A DNA stretch of 35,081 nucleotides, from contig PKXU01000170.1 of the NCBI GenBank assembly GCA_003132445.1, positions 1 through 35,081 on the forward strand. The letters run 5' to 3'. A program made the position numbers and the translations under genes. The notes beneath the pieces were generated by a model. It was not told where the DNA came from and made no database searches. It saw only the letters and a program-made list of their open reading frames with translations. The DNA comes from Acidobacteriaceae bacterium. Lineage in GTDB: Bacteria > Acidobacteriota > Terriglobia > Terriglobales > Acidobacteriaceae. Below are positions 1-8,436 of this stretch, piece after piece; the stretch's first letter is position 1, and each line of letters opens with the position of its first letter.

Positions 1-197
1 CTAGCGGTTTCGGGGTAGTTTTGAGTGACAACCGAGCATCGTGGGAAAGTGAGGACTAGGATCGACGAGAATACTTAAGCCCTTATGAGATTAGCTATCG
101 CGAGGGAAAACTCTTGGATGTGGGAATGACTCAGGGGTTTGCAATCAAATGCAAAGCGAACGGTTATTGCCGAGCCCCATCTTGTTTGTCTGCAGCG

Positions 198-1766
198 TTA
201 CGGCTTGACGTCGAGGCCGAACTCAGGATGATCGTAAGTGCCCCCTATGTGCACCGGCACTACCTCGCCTTTCCTCTTTTTCTTGAAGAACGGATTCATT
301 GCCTTAAGGAGTTGGGCTTTTATGCCCGTTTCCGTCTTCGAGATCTGAGTATCGACCCAGAGGCGGCCGTGCAAATCGATCTTTTCGTTGAGCAGATTGT
401 AAGCGCCGTACATCCGTGCCTTTGCGCCAGGAACTCCGAAGGAAAGGCCCGAGAATGACGAAACCCCGGATTGGAGGGTGACTTGGCCCTTCAGATCGGT
501 GAGCACGGTCTCGGCGTCTTCCGTCTTTTCGCCTCTGGCCCCGGCACTTAATTTGTTTACGTCCTTCTGCGTTGGCGAGCTTGAGAATTTACCGGCATCG
601 ATGCCAAACTTGCCCTGAATTCTTACCTTCTTCAAGAACGGCTGATCGCCGGACGGGATTTCCACCTGGCCGGTGAGAGTGGTCGCGCCTGACATGGGCG
701 AGCGTGGGGATTGAACAAATAGTCCCAAGATGTCTTCGATTCTTCCTTGAGGAGAAGTGAAATTGAGAAACGCGGTCTTACGGGCCCGTCCTTTGACTCC
801 AGCGACACTGCCTGCGACGATGAGATTTGTGCGACCGAAACGGGCATTGACTCGCTGCAGAAATGTGTCGCCGTGAATGGCGTCAACGAATGCAGTGAAC
901 TGCGTTACAAGCTGCACTTTGTGACCACCGGATTTCACCTCGAAGTCGGGAACGTCGGTCGTGCCCCTGATATCAATGTGTTTGAGAACGCCACCGTAAT
1001 TTCCCTTGGATGCGAGGGTGCCCGCGATGCCCTCGTAGTAGCTGAGGTCGGCTCGCTCAAACGTGTACTCGCCTGAAATGGGAGTCTCGCCAGGATTGCC
1101 GGTGGCCCAGGCTCCGAACTTGCCGCGAGTCGCAATCTCTCCAGGAGGCTCCGGATTCTGCACTTTTAACTGATAGGTGAAAGGACTGCCCCAACGAACG
1201 TCGCGCAAAACGGCCTCGCTTAAGCCGAAGCGCAGAGGCTCCCCGTGCGGATCCTTTGAAGCGAACTCCACTATTGTTCCGTTCGCAATGATTTCTTCGA
1301 TGACAAGACTGGAATGCTGTGTCTGAAAACTCAGATTGCTGCCAAAGGGCGGAATGAATACATGGCCGCCTTCGACGCGGATGCGCGGAATATGTTTAGT
1401 AAGGATTCCGGAGTAACTGCCTTCAATGGTCAATTTATCGATGGTAATTAATTTAAATTGTCGCGCCCCGTGATGAAACTCAACGCCCTCCAACACGCAA
1501 CCGGGAGAAGGAAAATAAGTGCGATGGAAACTGCGGACCGTAACCGTGCTGTCGCTGGATTCCTGCAAATCCTGGACAACGGCCTTCTTCGTAAACGGCC
1601 AAATCTGATTCCAGAAAAGCGTCGCCAAACTGGCGGCAGCACAGATTATGGCGGCAGCCACGAGAAGACTGATTTTCGTGCCGCGACGAAAATGCAGTGA
1701 AGGTGTCTGCGTTGTCTCTTCGTCCGCACGTTTAACGTCGGCATTCGTAAGGGCGGAGGAAGACAT
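198..1766 (-). CDS. AsmA-like membrane-anchored protein
   Basis: The 522-residue protein has a basic N-terminal tail of about 30 residues, one membrane segment (about 32-52) and then a long beta-rich, low-cysteine region with no enzymatic motif. The C-terminal third (about 390-520) has the look of the AsmA C-terminal domain: repeated short strands, a stretch on cancelling layers of the type LNEKIDLHGRLW, a Lys-rich patch after AMNPFF, and an ending (HIGGTYDHPEFGLD) typical of AsmA-like families. Proteins of this type are anchored in the inner membrane with a large periplasmic part and are linked to outer-membrane assembly or lipid transport; the specific role here is inferred. It lies 49 nt downstream of a small basic protein on the same strand, probably co-transcribed. 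Family call is fairly sure, cargo unknown. Confidence 0.8.
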   Translation of the reverse strand: MSSSALTNADVKRADEETTQTPSLHFRRGTKISLLVAAAIICAAASLATLFWNQIWPFTKKAVVQDLQESSDSTVTVRSFHRTYFPSPGCVLEGVEFHHGARQFKLITIDKLTIEGSYSGILTKHIPRIRVEGGHVFIPPFGSNLSFQTQHSSLVIEEIIANGTIVEFASKDPHGEPLRFGLSEAVLRDVRWGSPFTYQLKVQNPEPPGEIATRGKFGAWATGNPGETPISGEYTFERADLSYYEGIAGTLASKGNYGGVLKHIDIRGTTDVPDFEVKSGGHKVQLVTQFTAFVDAIHGDTFLQRVNARFGRTNLIVAGSVAGVKGRARKTAFLNFTSPQGRIEDILGLFVQSPRSPMSGATTLTGQVEIPSGDQPFLKKVRIQGKFGIDAGKFSSSPTQKDVNKLSAGARGEKTEDAETVLTDLKGQVTLQSGVSSFSGLSFGVPGAKARMYGAYNLLNEKIDLHGRLWVDTQISKTETGIKAQLLKAMNPFFKKKRKGEVVPVHIGGTYDHPEFGLDVKP

Positions 1767-1815
1767 AAAATCTTGGACTCAGAAATGCCTGTTAAATGTT
1801 GGCACTGATTCGCGA

Positions 1816-2151
1816 CTAGGTTCTACTGTTTTTTCGGCTGGATGCTTTCTTCTTCCCCGTGCTGGTGTTCTGAGACCGCGCGCTTGCGGGGCGTACACGC
1901 TTTCCTGTAGTGACCTGTCGCGATCTCGTTTTCCGGGGCTGACCGGTGTTAGCGGAAGTATCGACTTTCTTGGTTGAGGCCTGGCCCGATTGTTTGGCGT
2001 CGGGCGGAGCCTCGGATGACGCAGCTGATGGTTTCGAGACCGGCTCGGGCGTCAGAAGATGAGTCATGTTTGCCAGCGTTCCGGCGGCTTGTCCCAACTT
2101 GCGTGCGACCGCAGTCAGCAACGGTTCTTGCTCATCTTGTTTTCTGTTCAA
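1816..2151 (-). CDS. Small Lys/Arg/Ser-rich basic protein, unknown function
   Basis: A 111-residue protein starting at a TTG. The start is supported by a GGAG ribosome site five bases upstream and by the absence of other start codons before the helical N-terminal part. Residues 1-35 could form an amphipathic helix (LLTAVARKLGQAAGTLANMT), while the rest is a low-complexity tail rich in Lys, Arg, Ser and Thr that resembles histone-H1-like or AlgP-like tails. No known domain is recognised. It precedes the AsmA-like gene by 49 nt, so the two may form an operon. A DNA- or RNA-binding role would be a guess based only on charge. Confidence 0.6.
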   Translation of the reverse strand: MNRKQDEQEPLLTAVARKLGQAAGTLANMTHLLTPEPVSKPSAASSEAPPDAKQSGQASTKKVDTSANTGQPRKTRSRQVTTGKRVRPASARSQNTSTGKKKASSRKNSRT

Positions 2152-3041
2152 CGACGCTCCAATCTTCTACGGGTCGTGACCAACCGACAAAGTCGACGCT
2201 GGGTGCTATGAACGAAATCCCGGCTCTCCGCCGGGACTTTGCGCACATGCCTTCCTTTTCGCGATCTTGCAGGGCGCTGCTTGCACAGCTTAGTTGCCAC
2301 GGGCTTGCTTAAGGGTTGGGAAAAAAGAGATTGACCCTGACATGGCGAAAATGCAGAGGAGGATTGCTTGGCATGTTGGGAGGTGGGAACCGTGCAAAGA
2401 GCTTCCTGATTCTCGATGACTACTTCTGAAAAAAAACCCGCACAGCGCGAGCTGTGCGGATCGAGTGAGATGCGTTTCGGGGGTGAAAAGAACTAAGATC
2501 ACGCTCAGAGCTAATAAAACCCGGAGCGCATCCGATTCGTTGACTAGGCGATCGGGAACTGCGGTCGATCCTTAAGAACGACCATTAATCAAGGCGATGA
2601 TAAACTGGCGATGCGGTTGTCTGATCGCCCATTGCGACTCTGAAAGCGATGTTCTGAAAACAATGTACGCTAAGATCTTCTTGCGTAACTGCCACCATAT
2701 TACCGGCGATTCAATCTAGCAGGAATAGCCCCCTTGTGGCGTTACGTTAGTCACGATCAGCACTCCGAATTAAAGCGCGCCATCACTCGAGCTCGACGCG
2801 TCGCGAAGGAATGTTGTGGTTTGCAAACCATAGCTTAGGTTTCCGCTCTTGATCATGTGGCTACTTGCAGCACATTTTTTATGCAAATGGCTGCGCGGTC
2901 TGCTAGCATGTGGGCCAAATAAAGCCCATATCTCCTTCGTTCTTATGAAGGATGCAGCGCTTAGCAACGGCACTCAAACTGCGTCCATGCTGTGGGGATG
3001 GTTCTCGCTCGTAGGACGCGACTGTCGAAGGCAGGGAGAAG
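2152..3041. other. 890-nt gene-poor intergenic region
   Basis: No convincing protein gene lies here. Visible elements are a hairpin at 2219-2237 (TCCCGGC / GCCGGGA), a strong minus-strand terminator at 2429-2459, and a perfect 14-base palindrome TGGTTTGCAAACCA at 2817-2830. The short frames present have no ribosome site or family resemblance. The region separates the divergent 1.8-2.2 kb minus genes from the PEP-CTERM gene, so it should hold both promoters, but no clear -35/-10 pair was found. Confidence 0.6.
2429..2459 (-). terminator. Strong Rho-independent terminator, minus strand, no obvious gene
   Basis: Read on the minus strand this is a perfect 9-bp stem (CCGCACAGC / GCTGTGCGG) with a four-base loop, followed by eight T residues. 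It is the strongest canonical terminator in the window. No annotated minus-strand gene ends just before it: the next stretch upstream on that strand (2460-3041) is apparently non-coding. It may end a small RNA or a very short gene, or insulate the downstream minus-strand operon. Confidence 0.75.
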
Positions 3042-3992
3042 TTGGCGAATACACCTGATACAGGGAGATTCGAAATCAAGATCCGCCGGCGTTCCAGTCG
3101 CCGCCATCGCCGAAATCGCCTGATCCGCAGGGTTTCGCTGGTTGTTATCTTCGTTGGTCTCGCCTTGGGATTTTCCTTCGTCGCGCTGCGGCATTTGAGC
3201 CCATCGTTTTTCGGAGCTTCAGGTTTTGGCGTATCGGGGTTCGCGACCGTCAGCCAGTCCGGCGAGGGCGACCGCAACATCCTTTTTCTCACTCAGCAGG
3301 AATCGTTGCGGCAAATGCAGAATCGTCCGGTCTATCCGTATTCGGTTGTGCCGGGTGGAGTGAAAAGCGCGAGCGAATTAAAGTGGATGGCGCAGCATGA
3401 TGCGGTAGTTGCCTCACATTACGCGGGGTTCGATTATGAACATGCGCGCATGGTGCGTCTGATTTCGGCGCGCACGGCCTATGTTTCTTATCGCATCGGC
3501 AACCGGCTCTACTTTACTCGGCACAGAATTATGCTGAGAAAAGGCGAAACCGTTATTACCGATGGCAAGATCACGGCACGCTCCCGTTGCGGCAATCGCG
3601 TGGAAGAAGCTCCACAACAGGCAACTTCTTCTGAAGAACCGCCGGCGATCAAGTTCGATCAGCCCTTTCTTCCCGCCGCTGGGACGGCTCTTTCCAATCC
3701 TTCGGTCCCGTTTCAGTCGGCCCTGTTGAACCGTCCCGCATTAGGGCCGGCGTTGCCCTTGGGCTTATACGATCCGTTGGGCAACGCAAACTGGGTTCCG
3801 ATCATGCCCCCGCCGCTGCCTGGGGTTTGCGGTGTGGGAAAAAGTAAGACGGGCAGCGTGGAAGGATATCTCTGCGCCAGCGGTGGTGTGGGCGGAGGAG
3901 GCACGGTCCCAGAACCTGGAACTTGGCTTTTAGTGGCCTCTGGTCTGGCCGCGATGTACTGGAAAGCGCGCCAAAAACTTCTTCGAAGTTAG
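3042..3992 (+). CDS. PEP-CTERM sorting-domain protein
   Basis: The 316-residue protein ends with a textbook PEP-CTERM tail: Val-Pro-Glu-Pro-Gly, a hydrophobic segment (LLVASGLAAMYW) and a short basic end (KARQKLLRS). Such tails are recognised by exosortase for surface sorting. The N-terminus has an unusually long Arg-rich stretch (residues 15-30) before a membrane or signal segment (31-49). Residues about 96-187 form a compact region beginning PVYPYSVVPGGV and ending TARSRCGNRV that I recall from other acidobacterial PEP-CTERM proteins but cannot name. Residues 190-285 are a Pro/Gly-rich linker. The TTG start at 3042 has a purine-rich GGGAG just upstream at short spacing, so the start is uncertain. 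No exosortase gene is in the window. Confidence 0.8.
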   Translation: MANTPDTGRFEIKIRRRSSRRHRRNRLIRRVSLVVIFVGLALGFSFVALRHLSPSFFGASGFGVSGFATVSQSGEGDRNILFLTQQESLRQMQNRPVYPYSVVPGGVKSASELKWMAQHDAVVASHYAGFDYEHARMVRLISARTAYVSYRIGNRLYFTRHRIMLRKGETVITDGKITARSRCGNRVEEAPQQATSSEEPPAIKFDQPFLPAAGTALSNPSVPFQSALLNRPALGPALPLGLYDPLGNANWVPIMPPPLPGVCGVGKSKTGSVEGYLCASGGVGGGGTVPEPGTWLLVASGLAAMYWKARQKLLRS

Positions 3993-4077
3993 CCTTCGAA
4001 CTGCCGCTGCGGTCAGTGCTAGCCAGTTCTGCCCATGGTTCACGCCCACGTCTACATAGTGCTAATACCAAGGTAAG

Positions 4078-4105
4078 TTCCGGCTGGAATCATCGCTGAT
4101 ACAAT
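4078..4105 (+). promoter_or_regulatory. Possible sigma-70 promoter of the AMIN-STN gene
   Basis: TACAAT at 4100-4105 matches five of six -10 positions and lies 16 bases after a weak -35 (TTCCGG, 4078-4083). Transcription would start about 40 bases before the ATG at 4155. Only the -10 is persuasive. Confidence 0.3.
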
Positions 4106-4154
4106 CGATTCAGAACGAAGCTCGTCTTAAAACCTTCCCGGGCACAGGTAATAC

Positions 4155-5129
4155 ATGCACAAATCTTCGCGGAGCAGCGTGAGCCGGTCGCTCCTGGCCG
4201 CATTCTGCGGGCTGTTGGCTTCGTCCTCGTTGTTGGCGCAGATTTCGGTGCGCACGGTCAAGGTGCTGAACGCGAAAGATGCCGTCGAGATTGAAGTGGA
4301 GGCCAGCGATCGAATTGTTCCGCAGACGCAAGTCTTAACCGGGCCTGATCGTTTGGTGGTCGACTTTCCGAATGCTGTTCCCGGAAATCAATTACGCAGT
4401 CAGTCGGTCGATCGCGGGGAAGTAAAGGACGTCCGCTTTGGCCTGTTTCAGGGCAAGCCTCCAGTCACACGGATTGTGATTGATTTAAAAAGCGCGCAGT
4501 CCTATCAAGTCTTTCCTTACGGCCGAACAGTCATGATCAAGGTGATGGGCGGCGGATCTGACGCTTCTGCGGTTGCTGATGTGCGCGCTGAGACTGGGGC
4601 TCGTCCCGGATTTGTCGTCACCAATTACGCAACCAGAGCAGAACCGATCAGCGTAGAAAGTTCTGCTAAACCGGCGCTCGAAGTTTCCTTTCGCAATGGA
4701 TTGCTGGGAATCCGCGCCAACAAGGCGACTTTATCGGAAGTTTTGTTTGCCGTGCAGCAGCGTACTGGCGCGCAGGTTTCGATTGCAGCCGGAGCCGAGC
4801 AGGAAAAGGTAGTGGCCGATATTGCTCCCGCGCCCGCGCCGGAGGTGCTGGCGAGGCTGCTGAATGGTTCAAAATTTAATTTTCTTATTCTGAGTGCGCA
4901 GAATGATCCAGCTCAACTGGATCGTGTAATTCTGAGCGCTCGTGCCGATGGCGGCGTTGCACCCTTGCAGCCGATGCAAAGCGACAGCGCAGATCAAGAT
5001 AACGCGCCTTCGTTTCCACCCGCGCCGCCGCCGAACAATCTTTCTCCGAACAATCCTTCGCCTTCGCAGAATTCGCCGGCATCGCAGCCTGGAATGAATT
5101 CTCCGCCGGACAATAATCCGCCCAACTAA
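4155..5129 (+). CDS. Secreted AMIN and STN domain protein (PilQ-like N-terminal half)
   Basis: The 324-residue protein has a signal peptide (about 1-28, hydrophobic core ending LLA before Gln). Residues about 32-132 form an AMIN domain: beta-rich, with RLVVDFPNAVPG and VTRIVIDLKSAQSYQV, as found at the front of PilQ secretins and in AmiC amidases. Residues about 175-265 form an STN-like (secretin/TonB short N-terminal) domain: ANKATLSEVLFAVQQRTGAQ followed by a strand and a leucine-rich helix. The last 60 residues are Pro/Asn/Ser-rich. The secretin barrel itself is missing, so the protein is PilQ-like only in its periplasmic half and may bind peptidoglycan or a pilus secretin. It is convergent with the Tad-type cluster, 42 nt apart. 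Confidence 0.8.
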   Translation: MHKSSRSSVSRSLLAAFCGLLASSSLLAQISVRTVKVLNAKDAVEIEVEASDRIVPQTQVLTGPDRLVVDFPNAVPGNQLRSQSVDRGEVKDVRFGLFQGKPPVTRIVIDLKSAQSYQVFPYGRTVMIKVMGGGSDASAVADVRAETGARPGFVVTNYATRAEPISVESSAKPALEVSFRNGLLGIRANKATLSEVLFAVQQRTGAQVSIAAGAEQEKVVADIAPAPAPEVLARLLNGSKFNFLILSAQNDPAQLDRVILSARADGGVAPLQPMQSDSADQDNAPSFPPAPPPNNLSPNNPSPSQNSPASQPGMNSPPDNNPPN

Positions 5130-5171
5130 TAATTCAGTCAGAAACGTCCGAGCAGAATGCAGTCGCTTCGC

Positions 5172-6752
5172 CTACGGTGGCGTGATCAAACGGATTGGCA
5201 CGGGCGATGTACCGACTACTGGGACGCTGCTTACCGGGTCAGGATTACCGCCACTGCCGTTGCTACACCCTGTCACGTTCAGAACAGTGACATTCACGTT
5301 TCCCCACGGATCGACCTGGTTGATGAAGACCTGCAGAAAGCCCACGATTGTGACTTTTGTTGTTCCGTTAGGCTTAATCGATCCGGCAGAATCATCGTAA
5401 ATTGGCAGCGAGACGATGGAGGGACTGCTAGTGACGGGAGTGTTGTTGGCCACGCTGAGCGGATTGCTGCTGCCGAGAAATATCTGAAAAGGATACGCTG
5501 ACGGTGCGCCATCGGAGTTCAGATAATCCTGACCGGTGGGTTGACGCCCGCCAGTATTGCCCTGATTGATCAGGCATTGCACACCATTCATTGTGTCGCC
5601 GGTGCCAAAGCCGGGGTTTTCATTCAAGTTGACAAGATTAGGGTTCGGACTGGAAGAACTTTGCACGCCGCATTGGTAAACCGTCGACTGATCACACCCC
5701 GCGATTGCTTCCTCATAGGCGCTTCCGGACCCACACGAGGGAACAGCCACCGGAGTCGCCGCCGGAGCTTCACCCGGGAGGTACTGAAGGCTTGGAGGCT
5801 GTTCCAGCCACGCTACTTTTGAGGGGGCGTAGTAGTTGCCCTGGGGCGGAAGTATCCGGGTGGAACATGTCTGGCCGGTGTGAACACAGTCAGGCTGCAA
5901 CCAGAACTGCTCACCGACAGTACCGGACGAGGGGTTCCCCCCGTTGAGCGAGATTCCTTTGTTCGTGATGGAGCCGTCCGCTGTGCTGACAAGGGTATGG
6001 CATGCAGGGCCAGTTTGACCAGTTAGACCAGTTGAAGGAGTTTGGTCGCAGTAGGTTGTCCCGCCGCCAAATCCGCCAACGGTGACCGGCGGCGGGTTCT
6101 GGGGATCGCGGTTGGGCACAATCCAAGGCTTTACGCAGCGTGGCTGCACGGGAATGATCGTGCCCGAGGTCTGATTTCCATTGGTCCCTGAATTGGAAGG
6201 ATTGAAGGCTTCCGCGGCCGCAGTTGCGCTGACCGTGTTCCCAGTATTCCCCCAGATGCGCGAAAAAAAAGTAGGAAGCGCTGTGCGCTGCACTTGCACG
6301 GTGACAATGGGATTCACAGCGAACGCGGCCGAAAGGCCCGAACAGTTTGTGCTCGCCGTGAAACCGTTGCCGCTGCTTCCGGATGAGTAAGTGACGGTAA
6401 CCGTGCCGGCCAGATTGCCAACCGCATTCTGGCCCGCCACAGCCTGAGCGGCCTGTGTGGCTGCGCTGCTCGGGCCACCACAGATCTGCGTCCAGTAAGC
6501 AGTATCAGTGCTTGGATTGGCGGTGCCTGTGATGCCAGACATGGAGATTACTCTGGCGGCGGCGAGCGCAGCCACGTCGGCGGACCGTTGCGCCTCTTCT
6601 CGCGCCAGGTAGAGCGTAATTATATCGATGGACAAAGCGGCCATGGCAATGATGGCGACCATGGCAAGCGCAACTAACACCATGGTGATGCCGCGTTCCC
6701 CGCGACGGGAGGGCCGTGCACAACGAAATCTGGCGATCACAGGCGATTTCAT
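5172..6752 (-). CDS. TadG-like pilus assembly protein
   Basis: The 526-residue protein starts with a basic tail, then GERGITMVLVALAMV and a membrane segment (about 22-48) followed by a helical stretch rich in Ala (AREEAQRSADVAALAAARV) typical of TadG/TadE-type pseudopilins. The remaining 450 residues are extracellular in character: Gly, Ser, Asn, Pro and Thr-rich with several cysteines (for example around the CGGPSS, NCSGLS, CVKPW and CNPD-like spots) that could form disulfides. No von Willebrand domain was recognised. It is the last gene of the four-gene cluster, 7 nt after the preceding TadE-like gene. Predicted role: minor pilin-like or membrane-anchored component of a Tad (Flp) pilus. Confidence 0.75.
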   Translation of the reverse strand: MKSPVIARFRCARPSRRGERGITMVLVALAMVAIIAMAALSIDIITLYLAREEAQRSADVAALAAARVISMSGITGTANPSTDTAYWTQICGGPSSAATQAAQAVAGQNAVGNLAGTVTVTYSSGSSGNGFTASTNCSGLSAAFAVNPIVTVQVQRTALPTFFSRIWGNTGNTVSATAAAEAFNPSNSGTNGNQTSGTIIPVQPRCVKPWIVPNRDPQNPPPVTVGGFGGGTTYCDQTPSTGLTGQTGPACHTLVSTADGSITNKGISLNGGNPSSGTVGEQFWLQPDCVHTGQTCSTRILPPQGNYYAPSKVAWLEQPPSLQYLPGEAPAATPVAVPSCGSGSAYEEAIAGCDQSTVYQCGVQSSSSPNPNLVNLNENPGFGTGDTMNGVQCLINQGNTGGRQPTGQDYLNSDGAPSAYPFQIFLGSSNPLSVANNTPVTSSPSIVSLPIYDDSAGSIKPNGTTKVTIVGFLQVFINQVDPWGNVNVTVLNVTGCSNGSGGNPDPVSSVPVVGTSPVPIRLITPP

Positions 6753-6759
6753 ATCGTTT

Positions 6760-7380
6760 TCAATTCTCGTTCATCGCCACGCCTGTGGCGGAGATCGTGC
6801 TGGGGAGAGTGGCAGTCCGACCCAGAAGGCTGGCGACGTGCCCGAAGCGCCATGGGTAGGCGTACTGAATGCTGACGCATGTGCCGATGATGGCCGTCTG
6901 GCCCCCGGAGGATTGGGAGGTGCAACTTACCGACGGCAAGGAGGCCCCGGTTGCAGGAAAATAGTATCCCCGGTTGATAATCAGAGTGAGGGAACAACCG
7001 TTGATGCTGGCGGTTGACGTCCATGTTAATCCAGATGGCGAATTGCTGAGAGTGATGCCGCAGTCGCCAATATTATTGGCGAGCAGATAGGAGTCCACCA
7101 CTTGAAACGCGTCCTTCACTGACATGGGCGCTGACGTGGGCGAAAGGGATTGCAGATCATTCGCCGGGTCGGCAGCGGCCGCGCGCGCAGCATCGCGGGC
7201 GACGTTGGTAAGTTTTTGTTTGAGCGTAAAAGCGCTGCTGAAATCGAAGATGCCCACCACAAATACCACCAGTAAAGGAAGGGTCACGGCAAACTCCACC
7301 AACTGCGCGCCTGCTACATCGGCGCAAACGAAATCGGTCGCCCTGGTAATCCAACCTCGTAAAGCAGGCCAGTGAATCAC
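6760..7380 (-). CDS. TadE-like pseudopilin (second copy)
   Basis: I place the start at the GTG at 7380: it overlaps the stop of the upstream TadE gene as GTGA and has a GGAG site six bases before it. A longer reading frame continues upstream to 7524 but lies inside the neighbouring gene. The 206-residue product has a TadE motif early on (AGAQLVEFAVTLPLLVVFVVGIFDFSSAF) forming the conserved Glu-containing membrane helix, then a helical KQKLTNVARDAARAA segment and a Ser/Thr-rich secreted part with cysteines (about 110-165). It probably acts as a minor pseudopilin in Flp/Tad pilus assembly. Translational coupling with its neighbour is expected. Confidence 0.8.
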   Translation of the reverse strand: MIHWPALRGWITRATDFVCADVAGAQLVEFAVTLPLLVVFVVGIFDFSSAFTLKQKLTNVARDAARAAAADPANDLQSLSPTSAPMSVKDAFQVVDSYLLANNIGDCGITLSNSPSGLTWTSTASINGCSLTLIINRGYYFPATGASLPSVSCTSQSSGGQTAIIGTCVSIQYAYPWRFGHVASLLGRTATLPSTISATGVAMNEN

Positions 7381-7940
7381 TGGTTCTCCATTCGCACCCG
7401 CGCCGACGCCGCGATCCAAATTTTCTGCTTGTTCAGTGAGGTAAAAGGCAGCCAAAACTGGAAGGGATATTGAAAGGACACCGATATGCCGCAGGCCCCG
7501 TTCGCGGAGCCCGTCCCTAACCACACTGGGGCTTGTACGTAGATCCTAGTGCTAGGGTTAGCCACTGCTGTACCACAGGAGTTCAAGGCTGTTAACGGCA
7601 CCGGAAATCTTGTCTGCGTCGGGTCCAGCTTGGACCCAAGCAAGGCAGACGTCACAGCGTTCACTGCGTTCGTCGCGGCGGAATTTGTGCCGCTGCAGGT
7701 TGTGCAATAAGGCGCCGCGCCAGCGCGCGCACCCTCCTGCGCCGCCCGCGTGATTGCGCCATAAATACTGAATGCCTGGCCGAACCAGAAGATTCCCAGA
7801 AGGATCATGAACATCAAAGGCAAAACCGCGGCGGCTTCGGCGATCTCGGCTCCGCAGGTTTCGGCGCGGAGTCGGCGAAGATGTCTTCGCGCGGAATGCA
7901 GCATTCTAGAGCGCAATTCCCGATGTCCAAAAAATTCCAT
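7377..7940 (-). CDS. TadE-like pseudopilin (first copy)
   Basis: The 187-residue protein carries the TadE signature AEIAEAAAVLPLMFMILLG around residues 31-50, with the conserved Glu at the start of a single membrane helix, and then TRAAQEGARAGAAPYC. The C-terminal part has two cysteine clusters (CTTC and isolated Cys) and ends SARVRMENQ. It overlaps the prepilin peptidase gene by 35 nt if the ATG at 7940 is used; an ATG at 7904, just one base after the peptidase stop, is an equally plausible start and would give 175 residues. It is followed by the second TadE gene with a GTGA overlap. Likely a Tad pilus minor pilin. Confidence 0.8.
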   Translation of the reverse strand: MEFFGHRELRSRMLHSARRHLRRLRAETCGAEIAEAAAVLPLMFMILLGIFWFGQAFSIYGAITRAAQEGARAGAAPYCTTCSGTNSAATNAVNAVTSALLGSKLDPTQTRFPVPLTALNSCGTAVANPSTRIYVQAPVWLGTGSANGACGISVSFQYPFQFWLPFTSLNKQKIWIAASARVRMENQ

Positions 7941-8436
7941 AAAGCACCACGGTAAACGCCAGCGCCACTCCGTAGGGGACCTTCAGCGAATCCGGATTAT
8001 CGAGCGAAACCTGCGTCCCTGGCAGCCGAAAGGTTACCAGGGAGATCAGAATGTGTCCGATATTCCGAATCGTCTGCCGAGTCCGTCTTTTGTAGATCAC
8101 CAGCGCCACTGCCATCACTCCGGCTACGGCAATCGATCCCAACAGCAGATCGATGAGTCGTGCGGGCCCAGTGAAAGCGCCCAGCGCGCCTGCAAGTTTC
8201 CAATCCCCGGCACCCAGGCTGCGCAAAAGAACAAAGGGCAATAGCAATGCTAATCCCAGTCCCGCGCCCAGCAGGGAAGCTTTCAATCCCGATAAACCGC
8301 TCACCACGGTATTTGCAACGATTCCAATCAGCAGCGCTGGTACCGTCAGCCAGTTTGGAATGCGCCGGCTGCGCAGGTCAGTCCATCCCGCTGCGAGCGC
8401 CAGAAGTACAGCGCCCGCCAGAACAATTGGTTTCAA
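7906..8436 (-). CDS. Prepilin peptidase, A24 family (TadV/CpaA-like)
   Basis: A small polytopic membrane protease that removes leader peptides of Flp-type prepilins. Both catalytic aspartates of the family are visible: one in GWTDLRSRRIPNWLT and one in the GxGD motif GAGDWKL. Several hydrophobic segments surround them. I chose the TTG at 8436 because GAGG sits six bases upstream and the product then starts directly with a membrane helix (KPIVLAGAVLLALAAG); an ATG at 8481 would add 15 residues but has no ribosome site. At 176 residues it fits the short TadV/CpaA class and lacks the N-terminal methyltransferase domain of PilD. It heads the operon with two TadE genes and a TadG gene. Confidence 0.85.
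   Translation of the reverse strand: MKPIVLAGAVLLALAAGWTDLRSRRIPNWLTVPALLIGIVANTVVSGLSGLKASLLGAGLGLALLLPFVLLRSLGAGDWKLAGALGAFTGPARLIDLLLGSIAVAGVMAVALVIYKRRTRQTIRNIGHILISLVTFRLPGTQVSLDNPDSLKVPYGVALAFTVVLYGIFWTSGIAL

Noticed and set aside
1-197. Possible gene at the left window edge
   Set aside because: The only frame, from 114, runs antisense into the AsmA-like gene and has no support; nothing else is visible in the first 197 bases.
3129-3190. Twin-arginine signal in the PEP-CTERM protein
   Set aside because: The RRVSLVV stretch only partly fits the S-R-R-x-F-L-K consensus, and the surrounding region is generally Arg-rich, so Tat export is not supported.
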